64,000 nt of DNA from Ahniella sp. GTDB lineage: Bacteria > Pseudomonadota > Gammaproteobacteria > Xanthomonadales > Ahniellaceae. Shown here one piece after another: positions 8,566-17,467 of the stretch. Numbering within the stretch: position 1 is the stretch's first letter; each line of letters opens with the position of its first letter. The position numbers and the translations under genes were made by a program. The notes beneath the pieces are model-generated. The model did not search any database. It was given only the letters and a program-made list of their open reading frames with translations, and was not told where the DNA came from. The stretch is taken from NCBI GenBank assembly GCA_016712105.1, contig JADJRU010000049.1, positions 117,468 to 181,467 of the forward strand, written 5' to 3'.

Positions 8566-10503
8566 TCAGGCAGAACGGGCGCGGAACGCCCAGAAGCCAA
8601 GGCCCATCGGCAGCACGGAGAGGACTGCAAGCAGCTTGCTCCAGTGGCTCAGCGTCGGGATTGCCAGCAACTGCCCAGCGATTGCAAACGTGGTGGCATT
8701 GTTCGCGCCGTTGACGGCTGGATCATCCGTGGTCGAACTCGATTCGTTGGAACCGTTGGCATCGGCATCGAAGTTCACCGTACCCTGGTTCGTGACCGCA
8801 CCCAGCGTATTGGCAATGTTGGCATTGATCGTGATCGTCACCGATGCGCCTGCCGCCAGGGCACCGTTCCAGGTGACCGTACGGGTGCCGACATTGGCCA
8901 GCGCGGTACCAGCTGTGGCGTTTGCCCCGACCAGCGTCAGTTGACCCGGCAGCACGTCGACGAACTCATCGCCAGCGTTGTCTGGCTGAGCGCCGGTACC
9001 GGTGTTCGTGATCGTGATCGTATAGGCGATCGCGCCACCCGGCGTGAAGCTGCCGGAAACAGTCTTGGTAGCGGACAACAGCGGGCTATCGGCCGCCGGG
9101 CAGTTGACCGGCCAGGAACGCGTGGTTGCGATACCTCGTGTTGGAAGACCCGAGGTTTCCGTGCAGGACAAGGTTGAAGTGGTGGCAACGCCGCCGCGGG
9201 TACACGTCAGATCGATGGAGCCCGAAGTCGTACCGGTGTTGAACACGCCATTCGCAGGCGTCGTCGAAACCGTGAACGCACCCGGCGTACCGCCAGCGAA
9301 AACGCAGGCCGTGACGGAGGTTTGACCCGCACCCACCGCGCCAGCAGAGGTGATGGCAATGCTGCTGTTCGCCGTACCCGGTGCACCACCGGCGAAGTTG
9401 ATCGCGGTGTTGGCCGTCGGGGCATAGGTCAAGGTTGGGTTCACGTCTGCGGTGGCCGTACCGGTGAGGTTGACCACAAACGACGTGCCGCTCGGTGCCG
9501 TTGCATTCGGGGTTTGGCAGGTCAGCGTGGCGGCGCGTGCACCGCCGGCGCTGGCGGTCATCACGACCGGCAAGTTGACGCTGGCACCAGCGGCGACGGC
9601 TAGCGGGAACGACTGTGCAGGACTGAACGAGAAGTCGCCGGCATTGGCGCCGGAGAATGCGCAGCTCTGGATCGTCAGACTGCCCGTGTTCATGCCGCCT
9701 GCAGTGACATTGACGTTCTGGACTGCCGTAGCAACACCGACGTTGCCCGTGTAATTCAGTGGGCCGGCGGTGTTGGTGTAGGTGACGGTCGACGAGCCAA
9801 CGAGTGTGCAGCCCGGGCCGTTGAACGTCATCGTGTAAGCACCAGCGGGACCCGGAGGCGTTGCACCGGTCGAATAACCGTCGGCCACGACGAAATAATC
9901 CGTACCGGCTGCCATATCGAGCGTGACCGATTCAGCTCCACCGCCCACGCCCGTATCGTCGACGCATGCGCAATCACTCAGCGCGCTCGAGCAAGCACTC
10001 TGGTAGGCGATCAGCGCCATGTCTTCAGCGCCGGTCGGATCCATCGTGATGGTCATCGTGCAGGCCGTCGACGAGCGAATCGCGAACGCACGATCGGGGC
10101 CAGTACCGGTGCCCGTGTAGACCGCACCGCGTGGGAGGGACCCGGCAGGGCCAGCGCCCGTACAGGTGCTGGAAGCCGTGCAAGTGGGAGCCGCAGTATC
10201 GGCAGGGAGATCATAGTCATCAACACCACCGACCGTGGTGTCGTTGAACGGGCCATTGGTCGTTTCGAGGACGGCGCCCGGGCAGGTGTTGCCTGGAGTA
10301 CGACCACCACCCAACAGCGACTGCTGGTACATGAACTGGGCAAGACGAACCTTGCGAGCTTCGAGTTGCTCCGGGGTCAAGCTATCGGCAATCGCCTGCT
10401 TGATCCGCACCTGGTCAAGAAACGCTTCCCACGGCTCCGCTGCCTGACTGGACATCGCCACAGTCAACGCAAAAACACCTGCCAACATACCGTTCAACTT
10501 CAT
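8566..10503 (-). CDS. Secreted IPTL-CTERM surface protein with DUF11-type domain
   Basis: 645 residues from ATG 10503, preceded by GGGGG. Residues 1-22 are a signal peptide (MKLNGMLAGVFALTVAMSSQA). A Cys-rich N-terminal region with a pre-peptidase-like beta domain follows, then Ala/Gly/Thr-rich Ig-like repeats (choice-of-anchor type). A DUF11 conserved-repeat domain (SATKTVSGSFTPGGAIAYT...) comes next. The C-terminus is an IPTL-CTERM signal: IPTLSHWSK, a hydrophobic helix, then FRARSA. IPTL-CTERM tails are known as sorting signals, PEP-CTERM-like, thought to be cleaved by an exosortase-family enzyme; none is seen in this window. Probably an extracellular or outer-membrane-displayed protein. 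Confidence 0.85.
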   Translation of the reverse strand: MKLNGMLAGVFALTVAMSSQAAEPWEAFLDQVRIKQAIADSLTPEQLEARKVRLAQFMYQQSLLGGGRTPGNTCPGAVLETTNGPFNDTTVGGVDDYDLPADTAAPTCTASSTCTGAGPAGSLPRGAVYTGTGTGPDRAFAIRSSTACTMTITMDPTGAEDMALIAYQSACSSALSDCACVDDTGVGGGAESVTLDMAAGTDYFVVADGYSTGATPPGPAGAYTMTFNGPGCTLVGSSTVTYTNTAGPLNYTGNVGVATAVQNVNVTAGGMNTGSLTIQSCAFSGANAGDFSFSPAQSFPLAVAAGASVNLPVVMTASAGGARAATLTCQTPNATAPSGTSFVVNLTGTATADVNPTLTYAPTANTAINFAGGAPGTANSSIAITSAGAVGAGQTSVTACVFAGGTPGAFTVSTTPANGVFNTGTTSGSIDLTCTRGGVATTSTLSCTETSGLPTRGIATTRSWPVNCPAADSPLLSATKTVSGSFTPGGAIAYTITITNTGTGAQPDNAGDEFVDVLPGQLTLVGANATAGTALANVGTRTVTWNGALAAGASVTITINANIANTLGAVTNQGTVNFDADANGSNESSSTTDDPAVNGANNATTFAIAGQLLAIPTLSHWSKLLAVLSVLPMGLGFWAFRARSA

Positions 10504-10537
10504 ACAACCCCCGCATCTGTTTTGAAACAAGCCCATT

Positions 10538-10559
10538 AGGTTGGCCATTTGACCAACCT
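10538..10559. promoter_or_regulatory. Inverted repeat between divergent genes
   Basis: AGGTTGG (10538-10544) and CCAACCT (10553-10559) flank an 8-base spacer in the 113-base gap between the IPTL-CTERM gene and the divergent lipoprotein gene. Could be a repressor site or a leader hairpin; no known consensus is matched. Confidence 0.35.
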
Positions 10560-10616
10560 TCCCATGAACGTGTGAGAGTAAACTATCTGCCCGGACTTGA
10601 CCACAACAGTGTGAAA

Positions 10617-12677
10617 ATGCCAGATCTTCCCGGACTCGTCCGGATCGCTGCGTGGGTCGGCTTTGTGCTGCTGGCGGGCTGTTCCAGCCCCAAAGCACCG
10701 CCCGATCTGATTCTGGTGTCCCTCGACACCACCCGGGCCGACCGGTTTGCTGCCGTGGCCGCCAGCCAGCCCGAATGGGCGCCGCTGTGGACCGGCGCGG
10801 CCCGATTCGACGCAGCAGCCAGCCCCACCCCGATCACTTTGCCAGCCCACGGATCGATGCTGTCGGGGCTGAACCCCAACCGTCACGGCCTCCGCAACAA
10901 TGGCCAGCGACTCGGGGACGCCCCACCGCTGCTGCAGGAACGGCTCCAGAAAGCCGGTTACCGCACCGGCGCCTTTGTCAGCGCCTACCCACTGGACCCT
11001 GAATTCGGGCTGGGCAGGGGGTTCGAAACGTACGACCAACCTACGGGCACCGTTGCCGGCAGCGCCGTATTGGAGCGCCCGGCGACCACCACCGTCCCGG
11101 CCGCATTGGCCTGGTGGAACGCCGACACGACCCGGCCCAGATTCCTGATGCTGCATTTGTTCGATGCGCACGCCCCTTATCTGCAGCACGACCTGCCGGA
11201 CGGCGCGACGGCCCGCGAACGCTACGACGCCGAAATCGGCAGCATGGGTCGCGCGCTGGCGCCCCTTCTGGAAACCTTGAGTGAGTCAGGCCGACCGTTT
11301 GTGCTGGTGCTCACCGGTGACCATGGGGAAGGACTGGGTGACCATGACGAACTGGACCACGGTCTGTTGTTGTACGACAGCACGCTGCTGGTGCCGATGC
11401 TGTGGTGGGCTCCGGACCGGTTCGCCCCTGGCCAACGAGCGGGTTTGCCAAGGCTGGTCGATCTGGCACCCACGCTGCTGGAACTGGCCGGCGCAGAACC
11501 CTTGGCGGGCATCGAGGGTGTCAGTTTGCTGCCGACGCTGGCCGGGCAGGCTCAGACGCTGCCCGCTGCCTACGCGGAATCCTTCTACGGCCAGTTTGCC
11601 TACGGCACGCGACCGATCAGGAGCTTGCGCGAAGGTTCGCTGAAATGGATCGGCACGGGCGAACCTGGGCCCGCAGCCAGCCACGAACTGTATCGCTGGC
11701 AGGACGATCCGACCGAATCCGTGAATCTGGCGGCTGACGAACCGGCGATGGCCGATGCGCTGCAACTGGCGGCGCTTGATCGGCCCGAACCTGCGAATGT
11801 GGCCGAGCCCACCCAGGACGCACTCCGGACACTGAAGAGCCTCGGTTACCTCGGGCAGTCGCAGAACTCGACCCGACACGACCAGAATCCGGCCGCACTG
11901 GTCAAGGTGCATCAACAGATCATGGCGTTGCAGGAACTGGACCGCCAGACGCAGTTACCGGAGGCCATCCGGCTCGCTCGCCAGTTGGTCGCCGACGCTC
12001 CCGATCTGCAGTACGGCCGCTTTGTTCTCGGCGACCTTCTGGCGCAGTCCGGTGCCAACGGCGAGGCCATTGAATCGTTCAAGTCGTCACTGCGGGGCAC
12101 CCTCGATGACACTCAGGCGCACTACCGCATTGCCGAACTGCACATGCAACTCGGCCAGGATGAAGCGGCGTTGCCGCACTGGCAGGCCGTTCTGGCTTTG
12201 GATCCGGCACGCACCATGGCCCGGACCAATCAGGCGGTTGCGCTCGCCAATCTCGAACGCTGGGACGAAGCATGGACAGCCATCGAGCATGTCCTGAAAA
12301 CAAACCAACCGCCCGATGCAGGCAGCCTGGAAGCCGCCATCGCCATTGCCGAACGGACCGGACGTTATGCCGATGCCGCCACCGCCCTTCGAACCTTGTC
12401 CGCCCTGCCGGGACAGACAGTCGATCCCTTGCGACTGGGTGGCCTGGCGTTACGCGCCGGGCAAGCCGACGTGGCGCTCAAGGCATTTCAGGGGATCGAT
12501 CGAAACCACCCGGCAGCCGATCTTGCCGGCATGGGTGCGGCGGCAGCCCTGACGATGCTCGGTCGCCAAGCCGAAGCCGAAGCCTTGCGTGCTTCGATCC
12601 AGCAACGGAATCCTGCTGCCTACGGGCTGGGACTTCAATACTTTGGCGGGTTACCTGCGCAGGCCTTGCCTCGCTAG
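10617..12677 (+). CDS. TPR-containing sulfatase-like lipoprotein
   Basis: 686 residues from ATG 10617, chosen because it opens a lipoprotein signal (WVGFVLLAGCSS); an upstream GTG at 10572 is less likely. The first 380 residues are an alkaline-phosphatase-superfamily (sulfatase-type) domain: DLILVSLDTTRADRF with metal-binding Asp, PITLPAHGSMLSG at the nucleophile position, and LTGDHGEGLGDHDE for the second metal. The residue that is Cys or Ser (formylglycine precursor) in true sulfatases is Thr here (TLPAH), so a phospho- or phosphono-hydrolase/transferase is as likely as a sulfatase. The C-terminal 300 residues are TPR repeats (AIESFKSSLRGTLDDTQAHY...). Two paralogues lie in this window, at 12908 and 49424. 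Likely periplasm-facing and lipid-anchored. Confidence 0.8.
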   Translation: MPDLPGLVRIAAWVGFVLLAGCSSPKAPPDLILVSLDTTRADRFAAVAASQPEWAPLWTGAARFDAAASPTPITLPAHGSMLSGLNPNRHGLRNNGQRLGDAPPLLQERLQKAGYRTGAFVSAYPLDPEFGLGRGFETYDQPTGTVAGSAVLERPATTTVPAALAWWNADTTRPRFLMLHLFDAHAPYLQHDLPDGATARERYDAEIGSMGRALAPLLETLSESGRPFVLVLTGDHGEGLGDHDELDHGLLLYDSTLLVPMLWWAPDRFAPGQRAGLPRLVDLAPTLLELAGAEPLAGIEGVSLLPTLAGQAQTLPAAYAESFYGQFAYGTRPIRSLREGSLKWIGTGEPGPAASHELYRWQDDPTESVNLAADEPAMADALQLAALDRPEPANVAEPTQDALRTLKSLGYLGQSQNSTRHDQNPAALVKVHQQIMALQELDRQTQLPEAIRLARQLVADAPDLQYGRFVLGDLLAQSGANGEAIESFKSSLRGTLDDTQAHYRIAELHMQLGQDEAALPHWQAVLALDPARTMARTNQAVALANLERWDEAWTAIEHVLKTNQPPDAGSLEAAIAIAERTGRYADAATALRTLSALPGQTVDPLRLGGLALRAGQADVALKAFQGIDRNHPAADLAGMGAAAALTMLGRQAEAEALRASIQQRNPAAYGLGLQYFGGLPAQALPR

Positions 12678-12690
12678 AAATTCTTTGGAA

Positions 12691-12897
12691 CTTCGCGGCA
12701 TCGCGGCTAAAGCCGCTCCCACAGGTGACAGGTTGCCGCGAAGTTCAGGACTAGCCCAGATCAGCCCTCCCCGATGTTCGGGGAGGGTTGGGAGGGGGTT
12801 AGGCAAACACTTCGTCCTTGTGCTTCGCGAAGCGAAGCACAAGGAGGGGGTTAGGCAAACACTTCGCCCTTGTGCTTCGCAAAGCGAAGCACAAGGA
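12691..12897. repeat. Composite hairpin repeat, copy A
   Basis: Modules in order: GCATCGCGGCT hairpin; CCCTCCCCGA-TGT-TCGGGGAGGG at 12765-12787; then two tandem 52-base units, each holding GTTAGGCAAACACTTCG and a perfect 13-bp palindrome CCTTGTGCTTCGC / GCGAAGCACAAGG (12816-12844 and 12868-12896). Copies B (56896) and C (62238) carry the same modules in the opposite orientation. It sits between two convergent sulfatase-like genes and may end transcription of both. Confidence 0.8.
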
Positions 12898-12907
12898 CTC
12901 GAGCCAA

Positions 12908-14700
12908 TCACTGGCCGGGGACCGGCGCCGGCTGCTCCATTCGTTGCAAACGCGCACGAACCTGGCGACCAATACGGCCGCCATCCTTGTCGAGCGCTTG
13001 CTGGAAATACGCACGCGCCTGATCACGATTGCCGTCCTGAAGTGCGAGATCACCCAGCACCACCAGCGCACCGCCATGATTCGGGTCCAGCCGCGTGGCT
13101 TCAGCCAACAGGACGCGAGCATCATCGGGACGACGCAGCAACAAGGCCAACTGAGCTGCCAGCAACACGGAGTCGGCATCCGGATGACGCGTATTGATTG
13201 CCTTGGCGTCCACTTCGGCGGCAACGTATTGACCGGTCGCCGCCAACAGTCTTGCCCGCAGGTACAACGCTGCACGGGCGCCCGGGAAAGAGACCAGCAC
13301 ACGATCCAACTCGTCGATCGCCTCGGTCATTCGTTGTGCACCGGCCAATTCGACGGCCCGTGAATGCCCGTCGACCAAGGCCACCGCATCCTTGGGATCG
13401 AGTTGACCAAGGCCCATGTCGGATCCGGACAAGTAGCCGAGGGATCGAAGTCGTTCGCTGGTTTCCGCATCGGCGCTGGCCGCACGCGTAACCGCCTGAT
13501 CAATGCTTCCGTATTCAAGCAGGTAACCATCCAGATCGACCGACCACTCCGCCGCAAGGCCTGTGGGTTGGTCACCCGGAATCAGATTCGTCTGTTCCGC
13601 AGGATCGGTGGCCAGATCATAAAACTCCGGCTTTGGCGCGGCGATGTATTTATGCGAGTGGCCGCGCAACGCATGCAGCGGCGAAATCCCGAAATCGAAA
13701 TACGGCAATGCGGTTTCAACGACCACTTGTGCATCGGTCTCACGTTTTGAGGCCAGCAGGTTGATCCCGTCCACATCGACCGGCAACGGCAGTCCGAGCA
13801 AACCCAGCGTGGTCGGCAACACATCCACTTGTGTCGCGAGATCGTCGCGCGCGCCCGCAGCGATGCCTGGTGCGGACAACCACATCGGAATATGGACGGT
13901 GCTGTCGTAGACAAACAAGCCATGGGTCCGCTCACCATGCTCACCCAGTCCCTCACCATGGTCGGCCAACACCCACCAGATGACCGGTCGCCCACGTCTG
14001 GCGACGGCTTCGCGGAGGCGCCCGAATGCGGCATCCATGGCTTCAACTTCGGATCGATAGGCAACACCCGGATCTGGTTCGTCCACTTGCCCTTGATACG
14101 GTGCATGCGCATCAAAATAATGCACCCACAACGCCAGCGGCTGATCGGGCTTGGCCTGATCGAGGAATGCCAATGCGGCTGCTGTCGTGCCGCTCGCACT
14201 GCGCTCGCTGCCAGTCAGCGCAAATCCGCCCGATGCCTGATCAAAGTATCGTCATACACGGCGAACCCTTGCTTCAGACCAAATCGATGTTCCAGCACGA
14301 ACGCCGAGACAAACGCGCCGGTCCGATATCCTTGTTCGCTCAATTGTTCGGCCAGCGTCGACGCTTCGTCGGCCAACTGAAAGTTGCCGTTGTAGCGGGC
14401 GCCGTGCCGTGCCGGATATTGCCCGGTCATGATGCTCGCATGGGCTGGCAATGTGACTGGCGCCACCGCGATGGCCTGGTCAAAACGCAAACCCGCGCGG
14501 CACAGTGCATCCAGATTGGGCGTCTTCGCGGCATTCGCCTCGCCATAACATCCGATGACATCACGACGCGTGGTGTCGAGTGTCACCAGCACGATGTCGG
14601 GCTTGATCGACAGCACCGGAGCGCCCGAAGGCTCCGGCGATCCGACTGGCTGACAAGCCGTCAACAGCAGCAGACCCACCAACAAGCCGATGCGGATCAC
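12908..14700 (-). CDS. TPR-containing sulfatase-like lipoprotein (frameshifted near 14250)
   Basis: Second paralogue. The N-terminal frame (from 14700) gives a lipoprotein signal (LVGLLLLTACQP), DIVLVTLDTTRRDVIGCYG and APVTLPAHASIMTG, again Thr in place of the formylglycine Cys. It ends prematurely at 14215. The rest (WVHYFDAHAPY, LADHGEGLGEHGE, then TPR repeats and a Pro-rich end) continues in another frame from about 14247 to 12908. One missing base near 14247-14252 reconciles them, giving about 597 residues. Start overlaps the stop of the MOSC gene (ATGA). Convergent with the first paralogue across repeat A, so the pair looks like an inverted duplication that has diverged strongly. Confidence 0.75.
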
Positions 14701-15488
14701 CGCAGCACCTCGACGGGATCACCCACCTGCAGGGTGCCGAACACCCGGGGAATGAGGTTCATGCCGAACGTCACGCCCTTCGCGCCACGCCGGTACGTGA
14801 TCAGTGTGCGCAGCGGCTCCCGATCCGGATGAGGCGTTCCGGTTTCCGGATCCACAGTGGTCAACACACAACGCACACAGGGTTTGACCAGATCAAATTC
14901 ACAGGTGCCGACGCGTATCTGCTGCCAATCATCCTCGGCGTGCGGCGCGCCGGCACTGACAATCAGATTCGGTCGAAACCGCATGATCGACAGAGGCTGC
15001 CCGACGCGACGAACCAATTCCGCATGCGACGCATCGGAAAGCAGCAACAGGGGATAACCATCGGCAAACCCGACCCGATCGTCGGGATCGCCGTACTTCG
15101 GATCCACAGCGCGCGGACTCGGATCCTCGACAAAAACCAACCGCAACGACTCACCGAATCGTTCACTGAGAAACTTCGTGGTGGCCTCATCGGCCAATCG
15201 AGCAGGGAACGTGTCATCCCACACTCGCACGTCGACTTGCATGTCGCCCACGATGGGTCGATGACGTTCCCCATCGGGGGCAATCAACTCGACCTGGGTT
15301 TCGTCCATCCATGCCGCTCGCCACAACAAGAGATGCGGCCGCTCGCGCGCAGTCACAAACCGACCCTCGGCATCCAGCAACATGAATCGCCGATCGCCCT
15401 GGATACCGAGCGCACCCACCATGGCGTGTGCGAGCGCCGACCCGCCCATGGACTTGACCGGATAACGATGGATCGACAGAAGTTTCAT
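14697..15488 (-). CDS. MOSC domain protein with N-terminal beta-barrel (YcbX-like)
   Basis: 263 residues. N-terminal MOSC_N barrel (LLSIHRYPVKSMGG...GDRRFMLLD) followed by a MOSC domain with the conserved Cys region VKPCVRCVLTTVD and FGMNLIPR. MOSC proteins bind or transfer sulfur to the molybdenum cofactor; YcbX detoxifies N-hydroxylated compounds using Moco together with a ferredoxin-type partner. The C-terminal 2Fe-2S domain of E. coli YcbX is absent here, so it is the short form. Its stop overlaps the start of the sulfatase-like gene, suggesting translational coupling without an obvious functional link. Confidence 0.85.
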   Translation of the reverse strand: MKLLSIHRYPVKSMGGSALAHAMVGALGIQGDRRFMLLDAEGRFVTARERPHLLLWRAAWMDETQVELIAPDGERHRPIVGDMQVDVRVWDDTFPARLADEATTKFLSERFGESLRLVFVEDPSPRAVDPKYGDPDDRVGFADGYPLLLLSDASHAELVRRVGQPLSIMRFRPNLIVSAGAPHAEDDWQQIRVGTCEFDLVKPCVRCVLTTVDPETGTPHPDREPLRTLITYRRGAKGVTFGMNLIPRVFGTLQVGDPVEVLR

Positions 15489-15522
15489 CGCATGATGATG
15501 GCATTGCCCGCGCCGTGCTGGC

Positions 15523-15528
15523 TACACT
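15523..15528 (+). promoter_or_regulatory. Candidate -10 element (TACACT)
   Basis: GCTACACTCGCC lies 9 bases before the ATG at 15538 with no good -35 at normal spacing; if used, the transcript would be nearly leaderless. Similar TATACT/TACAAT elements precede genes at 47826, 54005 and 60707. Confidence 0.3.
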
Positions 15529-15537
15529 CGCCCCTGA

Positions 15538-16806
15538 ATGAGCCAGCCTGCCGAATCCCAACCCGCAACCCCCATGTCCGCAACCGAGTTGCGGGCCAGC
15601 ATTTTTTCGGGTGCGTTTTTTTTCCTGGTCCTGTTCGCCTATTACGTGATCCGCCCGGTGCGCGAACAACTGGGCGCCGCCGCAGGCGGTTCGGCGGTAC
15701 TGCCCTGGATCTGGGGCATGGTGTTCCTGGTCATGCTGGCCGCCACACCGTTGTACGGCGCTCTGGTCGCCAAACTGAGCCCGCGCCGGTTCATCCCGAT
15801 TGTCTATGCGTTCTTCGCGGTCGGCATGTGGGTGTGGGCCGGATTCATTCCTGTCGAAGCACCCGGACGCGTCTTTGCGACGGCGTTCTACGTGTGGGTG
15901 GGCGTGTTCAACCTTTACGTGGTGACGGTGTTCTGGAGCTTCATGACCGACATCTTCACGAGCGAACAATCGAAGCGACTGTTCGGACCGATTGCGATCG
16001 GCGGGACCATCGGCGCCCTCAGTGGCCCGGCGTTTGCGCATGTGATGGTCGGTCGTGTGGGCGTCCCGGGCCTGCTGGTCGCGTCCGGCATCCTGCTGGC
16101 GTGTTGTATTCCAGTGGTCGCGCTGCTGGTGCAGTGGTCAAAAGCCCATGGCAAGCGCGAAGCCGGCCACGATAATCCGATCGGTGGTGGTCTGCTCGCC
16201 GGTGCCCGCGCCCTGTTCCGGAATCCGTTCCTGACCCGCATGGCCCTGCTGCTGGTGCTGACCGACATGATCGCCACGGTGCTGTACTCGCTCACCTCGG
16301 ATGTTGCGCGTTCGCTGTATCCGGACGCCGAGGCACGCACGCAGTTCTTCGCATGGATCGACCTGCGTGCGAATCTGGCCCAGTTGATCATTCAGGCACT
16401 GCTCGCGCGTTTTCTGCTGATGCGACTCGGATCCCATGGCACCTTGGTGTTTGTCGCGCTGGTCAATGCTTTCATTCTGGCCATCCTAGCCTGGCATGCC
16501 ACGGCGTTCTGGCTCGTGTTTGCGATCATCGCATCACGGGCACTGGGTTATGGCGTCGTGCAGCCTGCGCGCGACTCCCTTTACACACGCGTCGACCGCG
16601 AAGAACGCTACAAGGCCAAGAGTTTCATCGATACCGTGGTCTGGCGCGGCGGCGATACTCTGGCCAGCTTCAGCCTGCGCGGTGTCCAGTTGCTCGGCGC
16701 GAGCCTCGGACAGATCGCCGCCATCGGCGTCGGGTTCGCGTTGTTGTCGGCCTGGCTGAGTCGCAACGTCCACAAGCAAAAAGGCCTCAACGGAAACGAA
16801 TCATGA
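15538..16806 (+). CDS. MFS-type membrane transporter, nucleotide-exchanger-like
   Basis: 422 residues with about 11-12 hydrophobic segments. The opening helix AFFFLVLFAYYVIRPVREQLG, the FWSFMTDIF motif and the repeated short charged loops resemble the NTP/NDP antiporter (Tlc/Npt)-related branch of the MFS, which in free-living proteobacteria are usually annotated only as MFS transporters. Substrate unknown. A second in-frame ATG 36 bases in could be the start. The downstream outer-membrane gene overlaps by four bases, so they form a two-gene operon. Divergent from the MOSC gene with only 49 bases between starts. Confidence 0.75.
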   Translation: MSQPAESQPATPMSATELRASIFSGAFFFLVLFAYYVIRPVREQLGAAAGGSAVLPWIWGMVFLVMLAATPLYGALVAKLSPRRFIPIVYAFFAVGMWVWAGFIPVEAPGRVFATAFYVWVGVFNLYVVTVFWSFMTDIFTSEQSKRLFGPIAIGGTIGALSGPAFAHVMVGRVGVPGLLVASGILLACCIPVVALLVQWSKAHGKREAGHDNPIGGGLLAGARALFRNPFLTRMALLLVLTDMIATVLYSLTSDVARSLYPDAEARTQFFAWIDLRANLAQLIIQALLARFLLMRLGSHGTLVFVALVNAFILAILAWHATAFWLVFAIIASRALGYGVVQPARDSLYTRVDREERYKAKSFIDTVVWRGGDTLASFSLRGVQLLGASLGQIAAIGVGFALLSAWLSRNVHKQKGLNGNES

Positions 16807-17360
16807 GCCGCACATCGGCTCGTTTGCGCTGGGTGGTGGTCTGTCTGTTGCTCTTCGTCGCGCCAATGCTGCAGGCGCAGAATTGGCAAGACCGCTTCGA
16901 GTTGTCGGTGCTGGCTGGTGGCATGATCACCGACGATGCCGTGCGCCTGGATGGCCACGCCGAATTGATCAGCCTCGCCCGAAGTTTTGGACCGGAACAC
17001 GTGGTCGAGTTCGAACTCGGCCAGGATCGACTCGACTTCGGGGTGGACTACGGCCTCACGCATGATTTCGCTGCGGTGAACTACCTGCAGGTGAACCGCG
17101 AGCCACTGTGGGATCCGTACATCCTGATCGGCGCAGGCATCTCCCGTTTCGAGGCGCCGGCAGCCATTCGTTCCGGCGAGGATCCGTTCCTGCAGGTCGG
17201 CCTGGGTGGTCAATGGGACCTGCTCGAATCGGGCAAACTGAAACTGCGCGCCGACCTGCGTTTCCGCTATGACTTCAACGACACCGGCCAGCCTGGGCAG
17301 GACGGGTTTGGTGATGCGATCTTTACGGTCGGCTTGAGCCTGCCGTTCGGAAGCGACTGA
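16803..17360 (+). CDS. Small outer-membrane beta-barrel protein
   Basis: 185 residues from ATG 16803 (ATGA overlap with the transporter). A signal peptide (VVVCLLLFVAPMLQAQ) is followed by alternating hydrophobic strands (FELSVLAGGMIT, HVVEFELGQD, FTVGLSLPFGSD) ending close to a terminal aromatic or hydrophobic strand, as in 8-strand OmpA/OmpW-like barrels. DPYILIGAGISRFE resembles OprF/OmpA-type barrel strands. No peptidoglycan-binding domain. Function unknown. Confidence 0.7.
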   Translation: MSRTSARLRWVVVCLLLFVAPMLQAQNWQDRFELSVLAGGMITDDAVRLDGHAELISLARSFGPEHVVEFELGQDRLDFGVDYGLTHDFAAVNYLQVNREPLWDPYILIGAGISRFEAPAAIRSGEDPFLQVGLGGQWDLLESGKLKLRADLRFRYDFNDTGQPGQDGFGDAIFTVGLSLPFGSD

Positions 17361-17369
17361 AAAGCGCAC

Positions 17370-17415
17370 CCTTCTCCCGTCAACGGGAGAAGGTGGCCGA
17401 AGGCCGGATGAGGGG
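17370..17415. repeat. Dispersed hairpin repeat, terminator-like (copy 2)
   Basis: CCTTCTCCCGT-CA-ACGGGAGAAGG at 17370-17393 followed by GGCC-GAA-GGCC and CGGATGAGGGG: the inverted copy of 5580-5624. Lies between the convergent outer-membrane gene and mfd. Confidence 0.75.
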
Positions 17416-17467
17416 CAGTTTGGCCCCGACCCGGATTGATCGCCAGATTCCCGTTCGTCAGTACCAC

